Positions 19,050-32,439 of a DNA stretch of 60,000 bases are shown piece after piece. Source of the DNA: Adiantum capillus-veneris (taxonomy: Eukaryota; Streptophyta; Polypodiopsida; Polypodiales; Pteridaceae); NCBI GenBank assembly GCA_014529385.2, contig CM043944.1, positions 180,179,240 to 180,239,239 of the forward strand, read 5' to 3'. Each line of letters begins with the position of its first letter. The stretch's first letter is position 1. The notes under the pieces were generated by a model, which was given only the letters and a program-made list of their open reading frames with translations, did no database searches and was not told the origin of the DNA. A program made the position numbers and the translations under genes.

Positions 19050-20097
19050 TTTCATAAAGAATCCCATTAAAGATTCGTCAAAGAAGATTCTATAAAGATT
19101 CCACATGAAGATGGTGATGAAGTTTGAAGATGAAGATGGATGCTGCAACATGAAGATACGAGTTCATGGACGTCATCGAGTATCCCGTTATTATTATTTT
19201 GAGCCATTACGGCCACTTTTGTTTTGTTTACGGGAAACCTCATATTATAAATCGGCACTTGTATTTTGGCCGCAGATGCTTGTATAATGAGTAAAGCCAA
19301 CTCAGTTTCTTGTAATTAAGCTCTGTAGAAGCCTAGGACAATTCAGGTCATTTGGCCGGACATTAGGTTTGAAGGCTTTGTAAAAGCTAAAAAAAAACCT
19401 AAGTCTTTGTAAAAAACACTTACGTTATCTCAATTAATATACAGCGTGGGTTTTGCAGCACATGGTAGTGAGCTTCCCGCACACACACCGTCACAACACA
19501 CTAATCACATTGCAGATATGAGAGTAGGAGCGAGTTAGCATCGAGGAGCTCTCCGTGTCAACGCAAGCAATGCAAGCCGAGGACCACATCGCGAGCCCAC
19601 CTGCTACGAGCTATATTTGGTCATAAGTACCTCAAACGACATCTGTTCTGAATGATCAAGTAGTCATTAGAATCAGGGCGAGAAGCTCTTCGTGTTGATG
19701 TCTTTGTAGATCAGTTTCGGACACTTTTGAAATTGATGTTTTGAGTCTATCGCGATAGCGATTAGAGGTCTTACAGTTATGGTTTTCAAGGTTTAGGGTT
19801 TTGGCCATATAGGATATGTCCTTGTGAGTCTTGCCCTCCGATTTCGAGTCATTCCGATATGATTTGAGACTGTTTCGAGCTTGTAGTGTTTCGTAGGATG
19901 CGTTGTCTGTTTCTTTGCTTTATGGTAGTGTTGTGGTAGGATTAGTGACTGTAGAGTGTTGTTCGTGTCTAGCTCAGGGTTGACAACCCAGAGATTGCCT
20001 CCATGCCCTAATCGGGTCAGCTACGTCCTCGGATTGACAGTTTGTTGGTCTGTGTTCTTGCTGTGCTCCATCGTCCATCGCGGCGTACCCGCTAACA
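19050..20097 (+). repeat. Element B LTR, mirror copy
   Basis: Reverse complement of 16697-17740, ending CTAACA at 20097. The TATATAAG box of the left copy is replaced by GTAAAAGCT plus nine A near 19380-19395. The hairpin at about 19020-19050 has one extra T. The palindrome is at about 19746-19759. The outer end is uncertain as in the left arm. Confidence 0.65.
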
Positions 20098-20098
20098 T

Positions 20099-20117
20099 TG
20101 GCAACCGTTGCCGGGGA
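20099..20117 (+). promoter_or_regulatory. tRNA-Asp primer-binding site, mirror copy
   Basis: TGGCAACCGTTGCCGGGGA has one extra A compared with the left arm, which lengthens the complement of tRNA-Asp. It lies one base after the LTR end at 20097. Confidence 0.8.
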
Positions 20118-23100
20118 AGAAGCGCCTAAACTAGCGTAGACCGCATCACTCGTGTTTGATAGTATAGCATTTCTCTAGAGTTTCTAGAGTGTTGTCACCC
20201 TTTGCCTTCTTAGTGGGAAGTCAGAGAGCAGATCTCTTGATTGAGGGATAGCCAGGGAGCCTGCGTCTCGCCGAGGTGGTCCACCATGAGGTTGAGTATG
20301 GTTATATCATTTTGTTGTGTGTTTAGATTAGTTCTATAGTTCGTGTATTTGGTTCTGACTTATGGTTGTGAAGAACTTGAAAGAAAAAAAAAATGCAAAG
20401 AAAAACGCAAAAGGTAAGCAGGAGGCTGTTTGCTTGCTAGAAAGCAAAAACAACCATTCAACACCATCCAAAGTAGGACTTTCGGTAGTGTAGGACATCT
20501 GGTTATCTAGAGCAATTTTGACATGAAAATGTGCTTGAAAACACAAAAGGCGAAATTGTGCTGATTATGGTAAAAGTGCTCTAAAATGGTCGGTTGAAAG
20601 CCGATTTGAGTGCTTGTTTTTGCATTGGAGACCTTAAGGTGGGGGGAAAACAGAGATTTGGTCCAATAATAATAATAAAAAAACTCTAAAAACCCAAAAA
20701 AAAACAAAAATCTGAAACCAAATCTGTAATTTTCAACAAAAAAAAGTTTGACCTCAAGACCTTGTTTTGCATATGCTCTACAGCTTGTATTTGAAATTTC
20801 AAAGCATTTGCATCAGTGCTTGTGTATCTAAGTGGTAATTTGCTTTTTCTGAGTGTAAGGAAGTGAACTGTGAAATGCTTGAATCCAAAGGAAAAGAAGT
20901 CCAAATTGAATGAAACTTTGGGATAGGCTTCTAAGGGAATTGGGAACCAAACTGTTCAGAAACAAAAAAAAAATCACTTCCCAGTGGCTCTCTGCTTAGT
21001 CTATCGTGATAGACTGGTGAATTGGAGATAGAATCACAATCAGGCAAAACCCCTCATACCACAGGTAAAACACATCAATACAAGGCTGCTCCGAAAAAAA
21101 TGAGTGTACTTGGACACCTGCTTGACCACTAAACCTCAAGTCTCGTGTTTTGAGTCAGACTTCAGAGACAAATTGGGTAAAGGGACTTGACCAAATTTCC
21201 AAACCTTGTGAAACTTGGTATACATGATCTATAGAGGGTAGGGAACACATATGTGTAGAGAAAATTTGAAAACAGTTTCATTTTAGCATACTTGGTGAGT
21301 CTATCGCGATAGACAAAGAACCCAATGATAGAAATTGAATTTTTCAAAAACCCGTGTGACATAGCTTGGAAAGGTGCTATCAAGGACACATAAAAATTTT
21401 GAAGTCATTTGGACATCAGAAAGTGCGATAGACTGGTGAATTGGAGATAGACTCACACATCAGGCAAAACCCCTCATACCACAGGTAAAACACATCAATA
21501 CAAGGCTGGTCCGAAAAAATGAGTGTACTTGGACACCTGCTTGACCACTAAACCTCAAGTCTAGTGTTTTGAGTCAGACTTCAGAGACAAATTGGGTAAA
21601 GGGACTTGACCAAATTTTCAAACCTTGTGAAACTTGGTATACATGATCTACAGAGGGTAGGGAACACATCTGTGAAGAGAAAATTTGAAAAAAGTTTCAT
21701 TTTAGCATACTTGGTGAGTCTATCGCGATAGATAAAGAACCCAATGATAGAAATTGAATTTTTCAAAAACCTATGTGACATAGCTTGGAAAGGTGCTATC
21801 AAGGACACATAAAATTTTTGAAGTCATTTGGACATCAGAAAGTGGGTCTAAGACCATTTGAGAGGATTCAGCTTGTAGAAAACACCAAATCTGGTCTAAC
21901 TGACAAAGTAAAATCCAAACCACTTGAAAATTGGCAGGAGGAATAAGGAGAGGTGTTGGAACACAGTGGTATAGTCAAAGTTCAAGTTTGACCTATAAAA
22001 GGGTACTTGCTGAGTCTATCACGATAGACTCAAAGCAGGGCCAAAGAAATTGAAATTTTTCAAAACCCTCTGGAGCATAGCTTGTTTAGCCTCTCAGGAG
22101 GTACACACAAAATTTGGTGGATTTTGGACATTGGGAAGTCATCCTAAGTCTCTTTCTAAACTCAGAATTCTAGAGTTGGAGTTAGAGACCTAAGAAAAAG
22201 TCCAAAACAAGTGGAAATTGGTGAGCAAGGTGTACACAGCATAGGGAAAGTGGTAAAGAAAATCTGGGAAATTTTCAAAACTGAAGAGTCTACTGAGTCT
22301 ATCACGATAGACTGAGGCTTTTTCCCAGAAATTGAAATTTTTGAAAACTGACCTTATAGCCTTGTTCTACATGTTGTTGTGAGCCTATGGTTAAAATTTG
22401 AGTGAATTTGGAGTATTGTAAGTGCATCTAAGAGGATTACTTCATAAGATCAGAAAAGAGGCTGTTGTTTGAAGAAAGTGACAAAGGAAAAGTATTCCAA
22501 ATTGGTTGAAACTTGGTGAGTAGTATCTCAAGAGAAGGGGGAACTCAAATCTGTGAAAACAGTTGAAAAACTGTATCCCAGTAACACTCTGGTGATTCTA
22601 TCGCGATAGACTCAGGAATTCACTGTAGAAAAATCAAAATTCAAATCTGACTTCATATTTGGGTTCAGAAGGCCCATTATACCCTGTACACAAAGTTTGA
22701 GTGCATTTGGACATCTGCAAGGGGTACTTGGTGAGTCTATCGCGATAGACAAGTCAGGAAAATTTTTTGAGAATTTTTTTGAAACCAAGTATACCACTAG
22801 TTTATCATTGCCTAAGGAGTGCACACACCAATTTTGGGCTCAAATTGACCACTTGCAAAAACATCAGATAGAGAAACTTTCCAAATTACATCTCACTGTT
22901 TTGGTCATAACTTTCACATACGGACTCCGATTCCAAAACTTTTTTTATCAAAACGTAGCTTGAGAGCAGCATTACAGATCTTAGAGTAAATTGACCAAAA
23001 TGGTTGCCAACTTAATACATTTTGGTCAGTTATGAAAAGAACGTTGTTTAAGGCCTCAAAATGCATCCGGAAGTCAGGGGTGTTTAAAACCGACAATTTG

Positions 23101-23200
23101 AGAGAATTGTGAGAAAACACTCATGGTTTTTGGACATAGTTTTGGATTTTCCCTGACCAAAACACTTGAACACACTGAGAGAGGCATTACTACAGCAAGC
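20118..23200 (+). repeat. Element B leader and palindrome array, mirror copy
   Basis: The reverse complement of 13600-16677. Palindromes lie near 21001, 21300, 21718, 22016, 22298, 22597 and 22737, with a half-site near 21425 and the 418-bp duplication at about 21000-21840. The central TG/CA variants occur at the same monomers as in the left arm, so those changes predate the arm split or reflect one source molecule. Confidence 0.8.
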
Positions 23201-23223
23201 TAGAGCTGTAAAGCCTAGAAGTC

Positions 23224-24168
23224 ATGTCTACATCAGACTTAGACTCAGCTTATACAAGCACATGGATTGCAGGGATAGATGAGCACCCGCCCAGAATAGA
23301 TCTTCCAAACCTACAGTACATAAAGACCAATTTTCTGGAAAGAGTTTGGACGTATAACCATGAAAGTGAAGGACTATATAGGTATATTAATGGAAATCAA
23401 TTCAACCTTTACAGTTGCGTAGAGCTTTAACCCAAATGAGTTGACAGAGTACAAGCTCTTATATGTCTATACATACGAGGTCGACCGACAATGGACATCT
23501 TTATTTGTTGACAAGTATGGACGAGAATATAGAGCTGTAGAAAGGACAAATCCGCGAACCAAATTAGAGATGAGTGGATATTTGGTCAATGAAGGAGGAC
23601 CTCAGATACATCCATCAAACACAGGAACCTCTAAGAGAATTCCAAAGAGGGGACCACCACCTGGATTTCCTCCTAGAGCGATAACGAGAGATGAAACAAT
23701 ACCAGAGAGGAGTATGGTTCTATACTTTGCACCCCAAAGTATAAGACCATCTCAGCTAAGAAAATGGTAAATAGAAATTAAAATGGCATAGGAGACCCAT
23801 ACGCCCATGTCTCGGCTTTCAAGCAAGTCCTACGAGCAGAACAAGTAGAGGACTTCCACACGCAGTATGAGGGTTTTGGACTTACATTGGAGGACAATGC
23901 ACAAGCATGGTTTTAACTATTGAACCGGAGAGAGTTCACAACCATTGAGAAAATGTTGGATGAATTTGTTCAAGAATTCTCCAAGAGGGGCATAAAACAT
24001 AACACCCTTCCTAAGATTCAGGAATTTAAACAAGGCAAAACAGAAACATTGCGACATGCAATACTGCGTTTCAAGCAATATGTTGCTAGATGTCCTACCC
24101 AAGAGTTACCCACGCCAGAATGTCAGATCCTATGCTTCATCAGAGGGCTTAGGAATGAGAATCTCTAA
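23224..24168 (+). pseudogene. Element B gag, mirror copy
   Basis: Same protein as at 12627-13571, but an extra A near 23430 shifts the frame inside the N-terminal extension. It therefore reads as two pieces (23224-23430 and 23441-23770) before the capsid-like part (23920-24168). The two in-frame TAA stops of the left arm are kept. Confidence 0.75.
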
Positions 24169-25560
24169 CACAAAAGATTGAAGCAATAGAAGGGTGGAAG
24201 GAAGGCCACAAAGGTGTGCAAACTAGAAGGGAGGGATGCAACCATCAAACAAAGGAGTGCCAGGAGCTGCCTTGATTGAAAGCTGCAGAAGAATTCCGTC
24301 ATTGAAGGTATTGGGGGAGCTCGTGAGCCAGTTTGAAGGCCACATGCTACGAGGAAAGATCAGCGGACTGTGCTACTTTTGTACGCAAGCTGTCACGAGT
24401 CAAAGAAACTAGATGCGGATTGTCCTATCCATGTACATGCAGGGAATAGTGCTACATGCATGGGAAAGAAAAAAGCAATAATCCAATTGTTTACAGTGTT
24501 GCCTTAAATAGTTTCGATCTCTTTTCACTACTGTATTATTTTGCCTGAATGGTATGCATGTAAGACGATATCTGCTAGCCAAAAATCAAGCTTGTCATAT
24601 GTGCGGGTTGCCTTGGATGTCTTGAGGATCCGGTTTGTATTGCCAATTGATGATTGTCAAAGTTCCTGCAAGTATTTATGTATGTCGTCGAGTGGTTGGG
24701 TATGGGCGTATGGGTTGTCTGAGGCTGGGTGTATGCAATAGTCGTTTGCAGAATATGTGATAGTGTGTGTGATTCTGTGTGGGTAGGAGTGCGGGTTGAT
24801 CCCTGGGCTATAGAGAGGCAGGTATATTATATGCTTGGTGTTTTTCCCACTTCCGCCTTCCCAATGCTCACAGCAGCTCAATCTCACTCTCTCACACAAA
24901 ACACCATCGGTCCGGGGGCACACACATCCACACTGTCGGCACCAAGAGGAAACATGAAAGCAGGGGAGAGAGAAGGGGGAAGGGTAAACAACAACAAGAC
25001 GGGGCCACAGTGGCTCGATTGCACTTCACAAAACACGTACTCAGGCTTACACTGCCATCACCATGGCCATTTTCATAAGAAAATACAAAGGGATTTGTCA
25101 GGCACACTCCTGTGCCAGAGAGCTCCACTCTGCAGGCTTCAAACAGCCCAAAACAAAAGCCCCTAATTTGACTTTTATAGGGGGGTTTTCAATATGGGAA
25201 ATTGCCACCTTATTGGTCCATCTGGTACCCTAATTTGGTATTTTTGGGAAGGCGGCACCGCCTTGCTTCATATGCTCAATCCTTCTCTCTTTTGCACTGG
25301 GGGGTGCAAGAAGGTTGATGCTTTGAATGTTTTCAGATAGGGTATACATACAATACTTGTCCTCAAAAAGCCAAGACATCCTTAGAGAAACCTCCATCTT
25401 GAAGAGTAGATTGACCAGCAAGACCATCTCCCGCTAAGAGAGTTAGACCTACCATTGGACTTGTACCTAATATTTACAACATAAATATGGAAAGTTTAAA
25501 TGAATGCAAAGAATAATAGAAAAATCAATGGCTTGAAAGTCTTAATATTCTTTGACCCAG
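24169..25560. other. Unassigned sequence, mirror of 11236-12626
   Basis: Nothing recognised. It includes the purine/pyrimidine-rich part at about 24790-25150. Confidence 0.4.
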
Positions 25561-25668
25561 TTACCCACTCTTCTAGTGACCATCGAAGGGTACCAAGGAA
25601 AAGCTGATTTTCACATCATGAAGTTGGGCTACTAAATTGCTCTCTTGGGCATGCCTTGGCACGACAGA
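25561..25668 (+). pseudogene. Ty3 protease fragment, mirror copy
   Basis: It reads LVTIEGYQGKADFHIMKLGY, a stop, then ALLGMPWHDR, identical to the left-arm copy. Confidence 0.55.
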
Positions 25669-26005
25669 TCTAGAACCAAACAATCAGATTGATGTAGAAG
25701 GACAAACCAGTTGTCCTCAAAGTTCAACTATCTGAAAGAAACCCTAAATGACCTTTTTGTTTGCTTTGTATTTAGATACCTTTTGAGAAAATATTATCTG
25801 AAATTGTTTGATATGGATTGTACCTATTTTAAACTTGTAGGTGCCAATTTGAGAATTGTTTGACTCTAGTTTAATGATGGCTTCAATAATTTATGCTTTA
25901 CTCCCTAGTACTGAAGAGAAGAGGGGTGTTAGCTCCCGATGTGCACCCAGTCAAGTGTTGTTGGTAGGAGAAAGAAAGGATTGTTTCATGCTCCCATGGT
26001 CACAA
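25669..26005. other. No recognisable feature
   Basis: Mirror of 10801-11127; nothing seen. Confidence 0.3.
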
Positions 26006-27100
26006 TGACACGGCTACCCTCTTGCTGAGGTGATGAGAAAATTTTTTAACCTCATGGGAGGTTGGTTTGCTTGGACTGTGGCTACCTAATCCGAGAGATA
26101 AGCATTTGGACATTGAGTTTGCTAATAACTTAGGCTTGTCTTTGGAGGGCTTGGACGCCAACATGCACGGCGGGTGAGAACTCTCTTGAGGTGTTTTTCT
26201 TGTGCGTCTAGAGCCTTGATTAACTAGCGAAAGACAATGGCTTTCTAGGTAGGTAGTGCTCCCATGTTTGATTGCTCTCCTGGAGAGGGCTTTAGGTGGA
26301 CCCCCTAGGAATACAAGTATGATACTTGGGTTGTCATGTTGGCTTGGTTTTGTTGTCAAAGCAACAAATTTTTTCTCTCCTACTTTCTATCAACGAGAAA
26401 TTGCTTCATTGGAGTTTGGCATGGCTTTCTCTTGCTGAAGTGCGAACCATGTGCTTCTTGCTACTATGTGGTACCTTATGTCTTGCTGGATTTTCTAGAG
26501 TTCTTGCATCAGCCAACAAGAGAGGTTGATCAAGAATTTTCTACGTTCAAGGAAAAACACATACTCTACTTTGGCCAAAGTCTCTTGGAAGGTCATCATC
26601 ACTTTACCTTGCTCTTTCGGAGTGTTGGGGATCATCGACCCAGCACGACAGAGTAGATTCCTCCTTGGGAATCTTATTGTCAAAGGTTTACTTCCAAGAG
26701 AGAAGCCCTAGCAAGAGTTGTTGCTTCACCGGATTCATGCCCATGGAGCCCTTTCACTTGCTAGATTTTCATGTAGTTGCACAAAGTGCCTAAGAAAGAG
26801 ATGCGTTAGTCTTGGGAGTAGCTATGAACTATCCTTGAGCAACGCCAACCCACATGCATCGAGGAGAATTTTGAGGCACACACTTACATGAAACCCTATT
26901 GTCAGCACACAGCGAGGCCACATGGTTGGTAGCGAACCTCATGTCTCTTGGCAAAGGGTCCAACCTTCACTATTGGGGACTGTATTGTAGTTTACACCAC
27001 TCCTTGAGGGGGTTGCAAAGAATGTGTCAAGATTGTAGAGGCTATATTGCCTCACAGGATTTTTTGCAAAATACACAGACATAAAAGGATAGTCCCACAC
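26006..27100 (+). pseudogene. LINE-type RT relic, mirror copy
   Basis: Plus-strand counterpart of 9690-10800 with the same blocks. HGYPLAEV is near 26015, FANNLGLSLEG near 26118, NHVLLATMWYLMSCWIF near 26445-26500, and LGIIDPARQSRFLLGNLIVK near 26627-26690. Small indel differences from the left arm occur around 26170, where the left arm has an extra CGC-containing stretch. Confidence 0.7.
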
Positions 27101-27311
27101 CTAATTTCCTTCTTTACTTGGTAAAGAGACAAGATAGGTATCTGCGAGAAGTGGTACAAATGAAATTTGGGACAAATTAAATCTTCCTTCCATCAATTAT
27201 TGTTGTAAGCAACTCATAAGTAAGGCCCAAATATTTTGCAACTCCATGCTAGATGGGGGTTTTCACGTGACAAGAGGTCCTCATTTCAATTAAGGTTTGC
27301 TCAACACAGGT
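27101..27311. other. No recognisable feature
   Basis: Mirror of the spacer at 9486-9689. Confidence 0.3.
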
Positions 27312-27987
27312 TCTCACGAGTTCCCCCGCCAACTTATGGAACATCCAATGCGGCCCAAGTGCCACAAAGACAATAAATAAAGCTAGACCCACACACACAC
27401 AAAAGATAGTGTAAAAATTGATGACGTGGTAGTTGTACGAACAACCCATAATTCACGTTGGTTGTTGATATGGCAAACTGTATACATTTCCGCAATTCAT
27501 GTTGCAACATGCTGACGTGGTAGGTGTACGGATTTCTATGATTTCACATCTGGAAGATTTTCAATGCCAGATTTTGAGGCCAAATGCTTGTAGAGTTTGA
27601 TGCTTTTCATGCTAACGTGGTAGGTGTACAAATTTCCATGATTTACGATGGGTATCTTCTCAGTGCAAAATTTTGAGGCCATATGCTTTTAGAGTTTGAT
27701 GCTTTTCATAGGCCAAGGGCCTTTAAATATGAGCCAAGCGCTCTTTCTTTGGCATGCTTCTGTGTGAAGCTGCAGAGGATGGAAAACCAAAAATGTACTG
27801 AGTTCAAGCAATATAAAGAAATACCAAAAGGGATGCCAACATTTGAGGTCAATGCTCTCTTGGGGTGGAGCTCCGCCACTCCCCGTCTCATGTGTCGTGC
27901 ATATCTATTAGTTCAGTATTATTTGAAATTCTTAAAGTTGTTTAGTCTATTCTTTTTCATTGGCAGGTGGTGCCCGTCCCTGTTACA
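27312..27987 (+). repeat. Family D LTR, truncated, mirror copy
   Basis: Plus-strand copy of 8811-9485, ending TGTTACA at 27987. It contains the roughly 100-bp tandem duplication at about 27507-27707. Confidence 0.65.
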
Positions 27988-28498
27988 TTGATGCAAGTGC
28001 AATGGGACCCGAGGGCATCATTTCCACTTGAAACCCAACACCTCTATCTGTAGGATTCCCCATGGCATGGTAGGTGTGGCTTTGGATTCTTATGGTCATG
28101 CCTACACTTTGTATAGCTAGCTAGTACACATAGTGTTGCAGTTTGGTCCCCTCCCACAATCCCAACAATTTGCTTTGAGATCATTTCATTGAGCAGTAGG
28201 ATGATCGTGATATAAGAGGGCCGACATACATTTCAACCTACCATAGAGCTTGTACCTTAGGAGTGGAACAAAAAATAGAGAGTTGTTGGAAGCTCATTTA
28301 TGATCAACAACCAGAAATTGTGGTTAATCTAGAGAGCCCATTGCTTTAGCATCTTCAAGGCTTGACTTGGCCACCAGCAGAGATAGTATGTGCCATCTGG
28401 CTGGAGCTAATCCATACACTTAGGGCAAGTTTAAGAGACTTCATGAAGCTTTGACTGCATCTGAAAACAACACAAGGCCTTCTTGCGACTTTGGCAAC
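27988..28498. other. Degenerate sequence, mirror of 8301-8810
   Basis: No gene recognised. Confidence 0.35.
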
Positions 28499-28974
28499 CA
28501 GGGCCCTCTTTCACCATGGTTCATGGCATGACTAGATGGAAATACCATAGACCGATGTGTTTATTTCCTCCTCCGACTTCCTAATTTGGCCATCATTGTA
28601 TATATTTTACCTTTTCATGGGAGTGTCTCCCTACATTTTTTACGTAGCCCTCTTTAACAGGGACAATTTGTAGCCCATTGGGAAATTTTATTAACTAAAA
28701 GAAGAACCTTCTTCCTTGGAAGAAAAAAAGAGGAATGCGTAAAACTTTGCACACCATCTCTCAACTCATCCAAGGATAAAGGAGCCATCAATTGCAGACA
28801 CATGTCTAGAGTCACTGGCCTTGTCTTGAAGTGCCAGACTAGACCTCTTGTTTGTAAAACCTTTAGCTTGACTATCTCTCCTTCAAACTAGTGCTCATAG
28901 AAATACAAAGCATCAATTGGCACCTGATCTAGCTTCTTGTGCAATACCCCTACAAAATACTTGATTGCACGCAT
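28499..28974 (-). pseudogene. Unidentified coding relic, mirror copy
   Basis: Same unidentified protein-like frame as 7826-8300 (QTRGLVWHFKTRPVTL, LMAPLSLDELRDGV), read on the minus strand. Confidence 0.4.
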
Positions 28975-29235
28975 TGTAGACCCGATTGATCTCTCTCTGT
29001 ATGGAAGGGAAATCTTTGTTTATCCTATCCCCTCTTGAGATTCAATGAGACAGCAAAGCATGGGAGGAAAAGTTGCATATCATGTCTTGGAGTATGCATA
29101 GCTCTATAAAACCTCTGAATGTTGGCTTGCAAAGTAAGAATCATGGAAAGAGTCATGAAAAATCCACTACTTAGAGTGAAGGAGATCACATAGAGTAAGT
29201 TGTTTGTGTGGAATCTCTCTACAAATAGAGCATGC
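28975..29235. other. No recognisable feature
   Basis: Mirror of 7565-7825. Confidence 0.3.
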
Positions 29236-29910
29236 TGTCACACAGGGATGGCACGATGTGATGATGGAAAGAGTAGTCTAAAAAACTTTAAGCACTTCAA
29301 ATCATAATTGAATTGAAAGAGATGCACGACACGAGACAAGGAGTGGTAGAGTTCCACCCTAAGAGAGCAGTGGCCCCAAACGCTGACGCCCTTTCGTTAT
29401 TTCTTTATATTGCTTGAACTCTGTACATTACCGGTACTCCATCCTCTGCACCTTTACACAGAAACTTTCCAGAGAATGATCCCTTGTCTCATATTTGAAG
29501 GCCCTTGGCCTCTCAAAAGCAGTTACATGATAAGCATCAAACTCTAAAAGCAACTCGTCCAAAAGCTACCATTGTGTTTTGCGGAAATCCGTACAACTTT
29601 CACGTCAACATGTCAGCGTGAAATCTAGAGTGTCCATATTGTTGTCACATCATCATGCTCTGCACGATTGAGTGTGTGTGTTGGTCCAGCTTTATTTTAA
29701 TGGGTTTATGTCCCCTAGGACACATCGAGCAGGTCTCGTAAGTTGATGGGAACTCGTCTTTAAAAATAGGTCATTTGGCAAGACTTTGCAAGTAGGTAAA
29801 ACTTCTTTTACTGCTTTTTATTTTCTTGCTGATTGTGCTTCTTCTTCTTCTAGGGTTTAAGCACCTCAACCGGGATCTGCAAGTTGGCTCCACTCTTTAG
29901 TGGCTTGACA
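29236..29910 (-). repeat. Family D LTR, mirror copy
   Basis: Reverse complement of 6892-7564. On the plus strand it starts TGTCACAC and ends GCTTGACA. Confidence 0.75.
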
Positions 29911-30678
29911 CAGTTGGGACAAAAAGTTTGTAAAAATATAGCTGGAATAAATAATCACAATTATTTATATCTGCTTCAAAACTTCAGAAATTTTCACATT
30001 TGAGTACACCAGAAGGTCAAGCACATCAAGTAGAGCTCACAAATCAATTTTGGTGAAATTTAGATCCCAAAAGTGAGACTTAAGCCAGATTCTCGAAATC
30101 AGAGTCTGTGAACACAAAACAATTGATAAACTTGATCAGATTTTGTCCAAACTTGTTGAAACTAGTCTTGTGACTTAAACAAGTTGTATACTTGCCAAAC
30201 CAATACAGAGAGTGTAAAAAATTGATAAAAGTAAATAATCACGATTATCTACTTCTGCTATCCAGAGACATCAATTTCGACTTTTGAACTTATACAGTGT
30301 TAGACCAACATAATATAAAGCCACCAGGCAATTTTGGGTTCAATCGGATCAAAATTGGTACATGTTCACTTAGTTTCCAGGTTGTAGATTAAACCTTTGA
30401 TTTTTTGCTAAACTCAAATCTAAAAATTTTGACTCCCATAGCTTGATTTGAAGTATACACAGAGACCAATCACAAGAGTTATCAAAAACTCTATTGTCTT
30501 TATAGAAGGATAGCTAACTTGATCAAATTTGTACAAGAATCAAGTTGTGAAGGAGGAATCAGTGGCTTGACAGAAAGTTGCAATCGAATCAAGTGGAAAT
30601 TGACAACAAGTCAATTCAAAGGTGAGTACTCTATCCAGGGCTTCGTAAGTCTATAAGAACCTTAGATCTCGTCGTGTA
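29911..30678. other. Non-coding stretch with two 20-bp palindromes, mirror copy
   Basis: Near-palindromes TAAATAATCACAATTATTTA at 29948-29967 and TAAATAATCACGATTATCTA at 30232-30251. No gene was recognised. Confidence 0.6.
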
Positions 30679-31295
30679 CTAAAAATCAAGGCATACTTGG
30701 AGAAACCTCCAGTAGAGTATCCACTGAAGAAAGCGTGAATCAAGGAAATTTCTAGCACACAATTCTTGAAGAAGTTTCAGTTTGGTCTTCTCACTATCCA
30801 AAGTAGCCCGATTTTTTCCTAACAGTTGAGCATAGCGTCGCTCAAACTCTCTCAATAGTTCGGTGATGAAAAGTCTTTCTTTTGGCTTTGCAACCCATTC
30901 CAAGAAGGTCCTTTTTGTAGCCCTTTCAGAGTCCTCCATGAATTATTCCTCCTTTATGGATAATTTGAATTGCTCCCAACCTTCTCCATTCTCCTCCCTG
31001 ATTCCCCTTACATGGTCTCTAATCTCGGGGACCACAACAAGCAAAACTACGAATCAGAATTGTCCACCTCTGGAACGCATTGTAGCTCCATCTCCTTTAC
31101 ATAACCACGAAGAAACTTTGTGACATCTTTCCCTTCAAATTGGTCCATTTTGTTCACAATAGCTTGAAGGGCTTTGGTAGCTGACACCTCCCTTCTTTCT
31201 ACAGCCTGTTGGTGTTGCATAAACATGGCGAATGCTTGAAACATTTGCATTGTGCCTTGATCAAAACGCATGCCTTGTTGCTCTTGCTGATCCAT
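30679..31295 (-). pseudogene. Ty3 gag fragment, mirror copy
   Basis: Counterpart of 5509-6123 with the same in-frame TAA (near 30946). Near 31045-31060 several bases are inserted and three are lost relative to the left arm (VPEVDNSD... instead of VPEVDMIRSFEL), breaking the frame a second time. Confidence 0.85.
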
Positions 31296-31643
31296 AGCTT
31301 TAATTATTTGTAATCAAACCATTCAAAACAAGTATTTGAACCCCCACCCCAGATCCTTCGCATCAGGTTCACCAGAAATGTCCCCTTCTCTCTCTCTCCC
31401 CGCGGAACGATGAGCTGATGTGTCAATTTTTGGGCCATTTTGCCACTTTGGACCAAAACTAGGCCATTTTCAGCTCATTTTTTACCCAAAAAATGTCATT
31501 TTTTATGTGAAAAATCCCAAACGGAGTCAGAAAAATTCCTAAATTTGTGGGATCACTTGCATAAGCATAAAAGGCATAGATAAGCATCATTTTCCATCAA
31601 TATACCATTTTGGGTGACTTTCCATGCAATCCTGCAACGGCGC
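31296..31643 (-). other. Leader and primer-like site, mirror copy
   Basis: Reverse complement of 5161-5508. The tRNA-Asp-like primer site occupies 31626-31643, and the repeat shared with 36925 occupies about 31379-31575. Confidence 0.6.
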
Positions 31644-31949
31644 CTGATAGCTGCTATTTTTGGCAATTTTTACCCGCATCAATCTTTATAGGCGAGATGA
31701 GTGTGCCACCATGAAACAATTGAAATATATACATTTTAAAACCAAATTAAGCATCTTATCAAGTGGAAAAGCACTCAAATGTGCCACATCCAGGGCCACA
31801 ACTCCCCGGATAGGTATATACATGATAGCGACCGCAGTAGCCGCTTTAGCATATATCCCAATATGTACATGATTGCTTTTATTTCCATGATCCAGACGTG
31901 TCAAAAGTGAGGTGAATGATTTTATTCCACACTATGTACGTGCCACATC
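31644..31949 (-). repeat. Possible LTR, mirror copy
   Basis: Reverse complement of 4855-5160, with the same uncertain outer boundary. Confidence 0.4.
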
Positions 31950-32439
31950 ACGACAACGTGGAATAATTTACTGCATTTACTCTAGCTCCTGTGTCGACAA
32001 AAGCATTCGTGCTATGATTGTTGAGTTGTACTTTGATGTGCAGGTCCATTCCGTCTAACCAGTCATCATCTGTTAAAACTACATCTTCAGGTAATTCCCA
32101 TTTTTGGTCATCTATTTCCAGCGTGTTGATGTGAATCGGTATCTGTTGATTTTTTAGAGCAGCTTTCCTTTTGAGTACCCAAAGCCGAGCTTCCTCTTGG
32201 CTTCATCAATAATATGCTGTCGTTTAATCTTCCTTTGTTTGCCTGCATGCATTCTTTCTAGCAATTCATTGGTTAGTGGCAAATTGTATTTCTTTAAACG
32301 ATATCCACTAATCCAATTAGCCATTGGTTCACCATCTAGGGTCGACAATTTTACTGCTCCACTTGGAGATACATCTTTAATAATAAATGGTCCATTTCCC
32401 TTTTTCTTAAACTTGGTAATGTGTTGCTTAAGGGAATAG
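31950..32439 (-). pseudogene. Element A' integrase tail and DTGA domain
   Basis: Counterpart of 4365-4857. A frameshift near 32200 splits the linker after KRQHIIDEA, so the D-T-G-A segment (near 31990) reads in another frame than the integrase tail. Confidence 0.7.
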
